Shown here piece by piece: positions 1 to 4,477 of a stretch of DNA of 5,753 bases (its first letter is position 1; every line of letters starts with the position of its first letter). The notes below the pieces were generated by a model. The model was not told the origin of the DNA. It did not search any database and saw only the letters and a program-made list of their open reading frames with translations. The position numbers and the translations under genes were made by a program. This DNA comes from Candidatus Bathyarchaeota archaeon. GTDB taxonomy: Archaea; Thermoproteota; Bathyarchaeia; Bathyarchaeales; UBA233. The DNA is taken from the NCBI GenBank assembly GCA_023488835.1, contig JAMDCS010000102.1:1-5753 (forward strand), read 5' to 3'.

Positions 1-195
1 TGGAAAACCTCATCCATATTCATGTCAAGACCCCTAATCTGCAGGTTCTATCCCTTCGAACTAAAATTTGACCCAGACAAAGACCAGCATGTTTTTGATT
101 TTACAGTTGAGTGCCCAGGAATAACCAAAGGCAAAATGATGACAAGAAAAGATTTTGAAGCATTGTTTTTGCAAGCCAAGGAAAGGTTGCCTTAA
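1..195 (+). CDS. 3' end of an unrecognised protein gene (partial)
   Basis: An open frame runs from the first base of the window to a TAA at 193-195, giving the last 64 residues of a protein whose start lies outside. It reads as ordinary soluble protein: a segment with RFYPFELKFDPDKDQHVFDF, then CPGITKGKMMTRKDFEALF, ending in an amphipathic helix (FEALFLQAKERLP). There is no membrane segment and only two cysteines. I do not recognise the family. Codon use looks normal, and the frame ends exactly where the opposing pyrI gene ends: the two stops share TTAA at 192-195. That tight convergent fit supports this as a real gene rather than a chance frame. No function is offered. Confidence 0.7.
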   Translation, partial: WKTSSIFMSRPLICRFYPFELKFDPDKDQHVFDFTVECPGITKGKMMTRKDFEALFLQAKERLP

Positions 196-656
196 AGGTG
201 CCCCAGAACATCTGCCTGCTCCAGAGTGACCCCACAATAGTGGCACTTCAACAGTAACGGTTCTTCACCTTTAATGTAGAATTTGGAGACCACAGGTTCA
301 TCACTGTTACTAATGCAGCAAGGGTTCGCGCATTTAACGATGCCTTCAATGGCATTAGGCAGCTTTACCTCCAATTTTTCAACCACCGCATAATTATGAA
401 TTATATTTATCGACGCGTGAGGAGCAACCAGAGCAATCCTGTTAACTTCCTGTGAATTGAGCGCTTTTCCCTCTATCTTCACAATATCCTTAACCCCGAA
501 ACGTCTGCTGGGAACATTGATGGCAATAGTCATCACTCTTTTTTCTTTGCCAGTTATGCCTAAAATTTTCACAACATCTAAAGCATATCCACCGCGAATG
601 TGGTCGATGACTGTGCCTTCCTTGATTTTGGAAACTCTAAGCTCCTTATCACTCAT
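192..656 (-). CDS. pyrI: Aspartate carbamoyltransferase regulatory subunit PyrI
   Basis: Regulatory chain of aspartate transcarbamoylase. It binds nucleotides and bridges catalytic PyrB trimers, controlling the first committed step of pyrimidine synthesis in the cytoplasm. From the second in-frame Met the protein is 154 residues, the usual PyrI length. The N-terminal allosteric domain has KIKEGTVIDHI (Asp18-His19) with Lys60 and Lys94, matching the nucleotide-site positions known from E. coli. The C-terminal zinc domain has Cys109, Cys114, Cys138 and Cys141 (CANPCC and CHYC); Cys113 is an extra one. The start at 656 is chosen because GGGAG lies 7 nt upstream, whereas the longer frame from 692 adds 12 residues that look unlike PyrI. 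Oddly, no pyrB lies beside it: upstream is the HTH-RDD gene, and downstream is a convergent unknown gene. Confidence 0.95.
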   Translation of the reverse strand: MSDKELRVSKIKEGTVIDHIRGGYALDVVKILGITGKEKRVMTIAINVPSRRFGVKDIVKIEGKALNSQEVNRIALVAPHASINIIHNYAVVEKLEVKLPNAIEGIVKCANPCCISNSDEPVVSKFYIKGEEPLLLKCHYCGVTLEQADVLGHL

Positions 657-663
657 ACAATGT

Positions 664-668
664 CTCCC
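664..668 (-). promoter_or_regulatory. Shine-Dalgarno site of pyrI
   Basis: GGGAG on the minus strand with a 7-nt spacer to the ATG at 654-656. It decides the pyrI start in favour of the second Met. Confidence 0.65.
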
Positions 669-689
669 GTACAACCTATGCACATGCAA

Positions 690-703
690 CAAATAAGATT
701 TTA
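690..703 (-). promoter_or_regulatory. Possible pyrI TATA region
   Basis: The minus strand reads GTAAAATCTTATTTG, an AT-rich TATA-like stretch about 25 nt before a start point near 670. That would give a leader of about 14 nt that just includes the GGGAG site. It is a weak match to the archaeal TATA consensus, supported mainly by position. Confidence 0.3.
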
Positions 704-706
704 CTC

Positions 707-714
707 AAAAAAAA
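707..714 (-). terminator. Oligo-T terminator after the HTH-RDD gene
   Basis: The minus strand carries an uninterrupted run of eight T, beginning 13 nt past the TAA of the HTH-RDD gene, with a smaller TTTT before it. Archaeal RNA polymerase stops at such runs. It implies that pyrI has its own promoter instead of being read through from the upstream gene. Confidence 0.55.
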
Positions 715-727
715 CCGAAACAAAAGT

Positions 728-1447
728 TTAATTCAAATGGGAACGCAGGTCAATGACTGTTGTGCCGGCGAACTTGTCAAAGTACCTCATGAAGGCGCTG
801 TTTTTTATTCGCCAACCTACAAGTAAATCGAAGGGTAACAAGGGCAAAACTTTTCCAAAGTTTCTTACTGCTGCATGATCGTAGGACATTTTCTTTCCGT
901 CAGTTCTAACGACCTTTAGACCCAAGATGCGTTTGCCTAAGCTTTGACCGTTAAATCCCTCAAGCAAAGTGGAGTAGAGCCAAAGAAGACCAATAGTTAT
1001 GAAAAGCAATGCACTAATCCTGTTGCTTAAGAAGTCGGCAGAAAGCGAAAGGACGTCTGGAATAAAAGTAATTACCGTCGTGATTGCTAATATCAACCCG
1101 AAATCAATAAGGAAAGCAAAAACCCTGTTTTTAAAGGAAGCAAGCGGAAGTTGACTTGCCCTCCCCTGCACATCAGCAACCTCTGCCCAACCCTCAACAT
1201 CATGAATAACACGGACAGCGCTCTCGCCAGCCCTGCTGAGTTTGTACTTGCCGCTGGAAGTTTGCTCTATAAAAGGTGACAGCGAGCGGAGGTGAAAGCT
1301 AAGCTTTCCAGTATCAACCTTTAGCAAATTTAGCAAGTCTGTGAAAGATGACTCGCTATTATTGCTGAGGTTTAGTAATATTTCCCTTCGTAATGGATGC
1401 GAAAGGACTGAAAGTACTTTTGAAACGTTTCCTTGATCTACTGCCAT
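728..1447 (-). CDS. ArsR-like winged-helix protein fused to an RDD membrane domain
   Basis: A 239-residue protein of two parts. Residues about 7-75 form an ArsR-type winged helix: VLSHPLRREILLNL is the classic first helix, and DTGKLSFHLRSL fits the recognition helix, followed by a wing near SSGKYKLS. Residues about 104-235 form an RDD domain: R108 and D115 in NRVFAFLID, a hydrophobic segment at 108-130, a second at 145-163, then GQSLGKRILGLKVVRTDG (167-184), R195, and D224 in FDKFAGTTVID. The N-terminal half should face the cytoplasm and bind DNA while the rest sits in the membrane; this is an inference from domain identity. RDD domains are of poorly defined function, and some are linked to transport. 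The ATG at 1447 has no clear SD but lies just below a TATA-like element, fitting a short leader. Ligand and targets are unknown. Confidence 0.85.
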   Translation of the reverse strand: MAVDQGNVSKVLSVLSHPLRREILLNLSNNSESSFTDLLNLLKVDTGKLSFHLRSLSPFIEQTSSGKYKLSRAGESAVRVIHDVEGWAEVADVQGRASQLPLASFKNRVFAFLIDFGLILAITTVITFIPDVLSLSADFLSNRISALLFITIGLLWLYSTLLEGFNGQSLGKRILGLKVVRTDGKKMSYDHAAVRNFGKVLPLLPFDLLVGWRIKNSAFMRYFDKFAGTTVIDLRSHLN

Positions 1448-1476
1448 TTTGCAAAACCATGCGTTTACTAATTAAT

Positions 1477-1491
1477 GATATTTTATTTATG
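1477..1491 (-). promoter_or_regulatory. TATA-like element for the HTH-RDD gene
   Basis: The minus strand reads CATAAATAAAATATC, an AT-rich TATA-like core centred about 37 nt before the ATG. This puts transcription start near 1457 and a leader of about 10 nt, consistent with the missing SD. CAAAACC (1452-1458) and GGTTTTG (1495-1501) flank it as an inverted pair. Confidence 0.4.
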
Positions 1492-1578
1492 AACGGTTTT
1501 GGCATATAGTCCATACAGACTCCTTTCTCCCATATAAGTCCCACTCAAAAAACTCAATTACTCCTTAATAAAACCTAG

Positions 1579-1593
1579 TTTTAATAGTTAAAA
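1579..1593 (+). promoter_or_regulatory. Palindromic TATA-like element for rio2
   Basis: TTTTAATAGTTAAAA is a perfect inverted repeat of two 6-nt arms around a TAG spacer. Its centre lies about 28 nt before the rio2 ATG. As a TATA box it would start transcription at or next to the ATG, giving a leaderless mRNA, which fits the lack of any SD before 1614. The symmetry could also serve as a protein site; that is speculation. Confidence 0.4.
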
Positions 1594-1613
1594 TCAACCT
1601 ATTAAATAATTGT

Positions 1614-2513
1614 ATGTCAAGCGCTGAAGTAGCTGTCCAAGTATTCAAAGAATTAGAAGCCGAAGATTTCAGAATACTCAACATCATCGAAGCAGGCATG
1701 AGCAAACACGAGTTTGTATGGACTATATGCCAAAACCAATGCGCAAAACTTCCAATGGACCGCATAGACTTCATATTAGGCAAATTAAACAAGCTAGGCT
1801 TAACCTACCGAACAAAAGAAACCTACAATGGACACACCCTAAACTATGCAGGATACGATTGCCTTGCAATAAACGCCCTTGTCAAAGCAGGAGTAATCGA
1901 ATCCTTTGGGCAAACCGTGGGCGTTGGAAAAGAAGCCGACGTTTACGACGCATTAAGCTCAACGGGTAAACGCATAGCCATCAAATTTCACAGATTGGGC
2001 AGAATAAGTTTTAGGCAAACAAGACGCAAAAGAGGCTACAGTCGAGAACACTCCTCATGGCTCTTCCAATCACACATAGCGGCAGAGAAAGAATTCGAAG
2101 CCATGAAGCTGGTTTACGCAAACGACGTCGCAGTGCCTGAGCCCATAAGCCACAACCGCCATGTCATAGCAATGGGCATGATTGAAGGCGCACAACTATA
2201 CAAATACAAAGACGTAGGGAAACCGGAAAAGGTTCTAAAAGAAATTCTGCGAAATGTTAGAAAAGCGTATTTGAAAGCGCACGTTATCCACGCAGACCTT
2301 AGCGAATATAACATCATTTTAAAGCCTGATGGTCACTTGCTCATTATTGATTGGCCACAAGCGGTAAAAACCGATCATGCTAACGCTGCGGAACTGCTTG
2401 AGCGAGACCTTAGTAATGTGCTAGTTTTTTTCAGCCGCAAATTTAACGTAGAGTTGGCTGTAGAAGAAGCCTACAAATATGTTACTGGAGAAGCCAGAAC
2501 TCTGGCGTTTTAA
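1614..2513 (+). CDS. rio2: RIO2-type serine kinase/ATPase
   Basis: Atypical RIO-family kinase needed for late maturation of the small ribosomal subunit; it acts in the cytoplasm on pre-40S-like particles. The 299 residues are close to archaeal RIO2 length. Residues 1-95 form the RIO2-specific winged helix (ELEAEDFRILNIIEAGMSKHEF). The kinase part follows: nucleotide loop GVGKEADVYD (103-112), catalytic Lys124 in IAIKFHRLGRISFR, acidic helix around E159, hinge MGMIEG (187-192), catalytic loop HADLSEYN with Asp228 and Asn233, and metal-binding Asp246 in IIDWPQAV. All key residues are present, so it should be active. The winged helix and STGKRIAIK spacing separate it from RIO1. The start at 1614 gives a normal N-terminus. 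Its stop overlaps that of the opposing Sm-like gene in TTAA. Confidence 0.95.
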   Translation: MSSAEVAVQVFKELEAEDFRILNIIEAGMSKHEFVWTICQNQCAKLPMDRIDFILGKLNKLGLTYRTKETYNGHTLNYAGYDCLAINALVKAGVIESFGQTVGVGKEADVYDALSSTGKRIAIKFHRLGRISFRQTRRKRGYSREHSSWLFQSHIAAEKEFEAMKLVYANDVAVPEPISHNRHVIAMGMIEGAQLYKYKDVGKPEKVLKEILRNVRKAYLKAHVIHADLSEYNIILKPDGHLLIIDWPQAVKTDHANAAELLERDLSNVLVFFSRKFNVELAVEEAYKYVTGEARTLAF

Positions 2514-2752
2514 TGCTTGTCGGCGTCCATAACTATGTAGAGAATGTTGTTTCCGCGAAGCAACACATTGCCATAGTTAGTCATTAACTGGTCTTCTTTG
2601 AATTCTGTGGCGCCTTCCAAGAGGATGTTCATGTGCCCATCGCATTTTATCATTTTTCCCTTGTATTCATAGCCATTTTTCAGAACAACTTCAATGTTGC
2701 CATGCAATTGTTTGATGAGTACGTTTAGTGGTTTTTTACTTGGTTCCATCAT
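2510..2752 (-). CDS. Sm-like archaeal protein (LSm/SmAP)
   Basis: Small RNA-binding protein expected to form a six- or seven-membered ring that binds U-rich RNA. From the Met at 2752 it has 80 residues. The Sm1 motif is KGKMIKCDGHMNILLEGA (31-48) with His40 and Asn42, and the Sm2 motif is GNVLLRGNNILYI (61-73) with Arg66: the residues that contact uridine in archaeal Sm rings. The frame stays open to 2806, but that ATG lies inside the TATA box, so the full 98-residue version is unlikely. Other starts are 2776 (AGGA directly abutting the ATG) and 2749 (one codon shorter). I prefer 2752 or 2749 because the protein then begins MEPSKKPLNVL, like other family members. It converges on rio2. Confidence 0.9.
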   Translation of the reverse strand: MMEPSKKPLNVLIKQLHGNIEVVLKNGYEYKGKMIKCDGHMNILLEGATEFKEDQLMTNYGNVLLRGNNILYIVMDADKH

Positions 2753-2803
2753 CGTCAATTTAGGGTCCCTGTCCATTCCTGTTAATATGCAAGAACCCCA
2801 TAC

Positions 2804-2817
2804 CAAATATAAAAGTC
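2804..2817 (-). promoter_or_regulatory. TATA box of the Sm-like gene
   Basis: The minus strand reads GACTTTTATATTTG, the best TATA match in the window. Its centre near 2810 predicts transcription start near 2784, upstream of the starts at 2776 and 2752 but downstream of the ATG at 2806. It therefore rules out the longest reading of the Sm gene. The complementary reading AAATATAAAAG could also serve as a plus-strand TATA box. Confidence 0.6.
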
Positions 2818-3050
2818 TTATGAAAGAGCCCTATCGCTAAATAAACAAAAATTTTTTCTAAGAAGCAAAAAAGGGTTTATTTGAGAAAAATAACCGTAAA
2901 ACCTGGCTTTTTTGAATACTTGTTGCTGCGGTTTGGTTGCTAAGGCACAACTACTTCTAAGCGTTTGGGGTTTGGGTTGTGTTTTGCTGTTGGGGTTGTT
3001 TTTGGCGGCTGTTTTGGTTGTGGGACAGCTACAAGCTACATTTACAAGTG
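2818..3050. other. Gene-poor intergenic region
   Basis: This lies between the Sm promoter and the terminator of the small membrane gene. Frames on both strands have low-complexity or unnatural compositions, so I call no gene. Visible structure: AAATAAAC (2839-2846) and GTTTATTT (2875-2882), an 8-bp inverted pair around a 28-nt loop; TTCTAAG-type short repeats; and a tract at 2961-3024 with no A on the plus strand, 60 of its 64 bases being G or T. No tRNA, C/D-box or CRISPR-like pattern is seen. Confidence 0.5.
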
Positions 3051-3059
3051 TACAAATAG

Positions 3060-3065
3060 AAAAAA
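3060..3065 (-). terminator. Oligo-T terminator after the small membrane gene
   Basis: The minus strand has six T followed by CTATTT, starting about 26 nt past the stop of the small membrane protein gene. It would end transcription of the minus-strand block. Confidence 0.45.
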
Positions 3066-3091
3066 CATCTATTGCTTGAGAATAACCTCTA

Positions 3092-3340
3092 CTACAGCTT
3101 CGCCAGTATTGACAGCGCCGCAACCACAAAGAAAGCTATGCCTGTCCAAAACAGGTCACCTGTCAAGAACCACACTACAATTGCAACAAGAATCGCGGGA
3201 ATGAGCACCAAGAAGAGTTTGATGAGAACTATGATGACCAACCCAATTATGACCAAGATGACCAGCGCGGTAAGGTCAAGCCCCAAACTGCCAAGAATCG
3301 ACAAAACAATTGTCAAAAGAATTGTATTATCCAAAAACAT
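3092..3340 (-). CDS. Small hydrophobic membrane protein, unknown function
   Basis: An 82-residue, almost wholly hydrophobic protein. Likely membrane spans are about 5-20, 22-40, 43-60 and 64-80, broken by Gly18-Leu21, Lys41 and the LTGDLFWTG turn (59-67). Charged residues are few (Asp4, Asp22, Lys41, Asp62, Lys81). There is no signal peptide cleavage site or known catalytic motif. The start is firm: a TGA lies in frame two codons upstream, and GAGGA directly abuts the ATG. It is the last gene of the minus-strand block, 76 nt beyond the winged-helix pair, so co-transcription is possible but not shown. I do not recognise the family. A frame this long with such consistent hydrophobicity and a ribosome site is probably real. 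Confidence 0.7.
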   Translation of the reverse strand: MFLDNTILLTIVLSILGSLGLDLTALVILVIIGLVIIVLIKLFLVLIPAILVAIVVWFLTGDLFWTGIAFFVVAALSILAKL

Positions 3341-3345
3341 TCCTC
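3341..3345 (-). promoter_or_regulatory. Unusually close Shine-Dalgarno site
   Basis: GAGGA on the minus strand ends right at the ATG of the small membrane gene, with no spacer; usual spacing is 5-9 nt. An in-frame TGA overlaps it (3344-3346), so no upstream start is possible. Confidence 0.4.
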
Positions 3346-3398
3346 AAGAAAACTCTGCATCCCGCAGGTAATATGTCTTTTGCATGCTTGATTATAGG

Positions 3399-3415
3399 CA
3401 GCGAATAATTTGCTG
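3399..3415. repeat. Inverted repeat just after the second winged-helix gene
   Basis: CAGCGAA, a TAA spacer, then TTTGCTG: 7-nt arms with one imperfect position (a G-U pair in plus-strand RNA, an A-C mismatch in minus-strand RNA). It ends one base past the stop of the minus-strand gene at 3417 and precedes TATAATC-like sequence (minus, about 3391-3397) that may be a promoter for the small membrane gene. It may be a weak 3' hairpin or a binding site. Confidence 0.35.
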
Positions 3416-3416
3416 T

Positions 3417-3929
3417 TTAGGTACTCGTTTTAGCTCTTATTTTCGGGATAACGTCCTTCTGTGTCTGGGTAACGCCAAACGTGGTTACTCTAAAACGGTC
3501 GTTCGCCTCTTTTGCCACCAGTTCCGTTTTAACCAATTCACCTAAGCGTGTGCTGGTTATTTTGCCGCTTTTACCCAGCTTAGATTGCAACTCGTCTTTT
3601 GAGAGAGAATCACTGTTAACTAAACCAACCTTATTGCCCAAATAGTATGCGGCAAGCCAAACCAGCAATGCTTCATTATCTGTTAGCTTGTTTTTGGGCA
3701 CCAGTAAACTTACGCCGTCAACGGAAAAAGCAACTATGCCGTTTAGGTCTTTACTGAGCTGTGCCACGTCAATGTTGAGCCAGAGTTTTTGGGCGATTTC
3801 AAACGAAGGAAGCATTCCTTTGAAAAACTGGTTTAGCAGAAGCCAAGCTTCTTGAGGTTCAGCGGAAAACTCCTGCGTAACATCCTTGTACTTTATGTGG
3901 ACATGGATTTTTTCTGGTTTTTGGCTCAA
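3417..3929 (-). CDS. Winged-helix-like protein, second of a tandem paralogous pair
   Basis: A 170-residue protein of no family I can name. The N-terminus (KIHVHIKYKDVTQEFSAEPQEAW, 7-29) looks like a small beta domain followed by a helix (LLNQFFKGMLPSFEIAQKL). The C-terminal half (about 82-165) resembles a winged helix: KLTDNEALLVWLAAYYLG, a helix-turn-helix at SLSKDELQSKLGKSGKITSTRLGEL, and a wing at RFRVTTFGV. It has no membrane segment. It aligns by eye over its length with the preceding gene. It begins with TTG at 3927-3929 and shares four bases with that gene's TGA; AGAGG lies 9 nt upstream, inside the previous gene. Translational coupling and a paired product are likely. DNA or protein binding is an inference from the fold guess. 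Confidence 0.8.
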   Translation of the reverse strand: MSQKPEKIHVHIKYKDVTQEFSAEPQEAWLLLNQFFKGMLPSFEIAQKLWLNIDVAQLSKDLNGIVAFSVDGVSLLVPKNKLTDNEALLVWLAAYYLGNKVGLVNSDSLSKDELQSKLGKSGKITSTRLGELVKTELVAKEANDRFRVTTFGVTQTQKDVIPKIRAKTST

Positions 3930-4396
3930 CTCATCTTGCCTCTAAGCTTGGTGAGAACGTCGTCTTCCACCCATTTCTCACCCTGAATCGTAAGCTTAAA
4001 CTCGGGTTTGTTAGGGTCGGGTTTGAAGACCTGCCCACGTTTAGTCATCTCGTTCAACCTTGCAGGGACCATAGCATTTATTCCGCTAGAATCCAAAAGC
4101 TTCTGAACTTGTGCCGCAGTGCTCTTTCTCTCATTTGAAGCATAAAGAATCAAGCCTACATCTTCATAATGTGTTAGTTTTTCACGCGTGACTATGACTG
4201 GGCCTTCGGTTGTGGGTTCAATGATGCCTTTTAGTTGGGCTCCTGAAGGAGTTAACCTGTTGGAGACAAAATCCGAAAGTTTCTCAACAAAGTTCTCGGG
4301 TAAGTTTTCAAGCATGTTCATTATGTCTTGTGGGCTTTCGCCTTCAATTACGACTTCTCCGAAAGAAGTTTTTATGCGTGCTTCAATGCGTTTCAT
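3926..4396 (-). CDS. Winged-helix-like protein, first of a tandem paralogous pair
   Basis: A 156-residue protein of unrecognised family. Residues 4-45 (ARIKTSFGEVVIEGESPQDI then MNMLENLPENFVEKLSDFV) mirror the N-terminus of its downstream partner. A less conserved linker with Thr, Pro and Gly follows (48-70). The C-terminal half, about 72-150, looks like a winged helix: KLTHYEDVGLILYASNERKS, helices AAQVQKLLDSSG and VPARLNEMTKRGQV, and a wing EFKLTIQGEKWV. It is soluble with no cysteines. The ATG at 4396 has GAAGG 7 nt upstream. The gene follows gatE by 81 nt across an oligo-T run, so it probably has its own promoter in that gap, though no clear TATA stands out. It could be a regulator or a partner in a larger complex. 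Confidence 0.8.
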   Translation of the reverse strand: MKRIEARIKTSFGEVVIEGESPQDIMNMLENLPENFVEKLSDFVSNRLTPSGAQLKGIIEPTTEGPVIVTREKLTHYEDVGLILYASNERKSTAAQVQKLLDSSGINAMVPARLNEMTKRGQVFKPDPNKPEFKLTIQGEKWVEDDVLTKLRGKMS

Positions 4397-4470
4397 GGGC
4401 TTGCCTTCGATTACCTGCTATACTCTGTGAAGCCATTTAGGATTTGTGGCTAATAGCTTCTTTTAACAAG

Positions 4471-4475
4471 AAAAA
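4471..4475 (-). terminator. Short oligo-T run after gatE
   Basis: Five T followed by CTTG on the minus strand, 2 nt past the TAG of gatE. It is a weak candidate terminator separating gatE from the winged-helix pair. Confidence 0.35.
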
Positions 4476-4477
4476 TG

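Noticed and set aside
1359..1544. 61-residue minus frame across the HTH-RDD start
   Set aside because: It runs through the promoter and overlaps the HTH coding region in another frame, and it has no family features.
2845..2943. Short plus-strand frame containing RKITVKPGFFEYLLLRFGC
   Set aside because: It is about 32 codons with no ATG, only a TTG at 2881, and no ribosome site. It is too short to support.
2967..3024. Strong G-quadruplex call
   Set aside because: There are four G-runs, but the loops are about 3, 15 and 26 nt, too long for a confident call; it is kept only as a compositional oddity.
2818..3129. 103-residue minus-strand frame in the gap
   Set aside because: Its composition (Thr, Lys, Asn, Pro and Gln runs) just reflects the C/A-rich strand. 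It overlaps the end of the small membrane gene, spans its terminator, and has no ribosome site.
2944..3204. Plus-strand frame with a Gly/Val/Phe/Cys-rich start resembling a membrane segment
   Set aside because: The hydrophobic start comes from the G/T-rich tract. It begins with TTG and no SD, and its second half is antisense to the better-supported small membrane gene.
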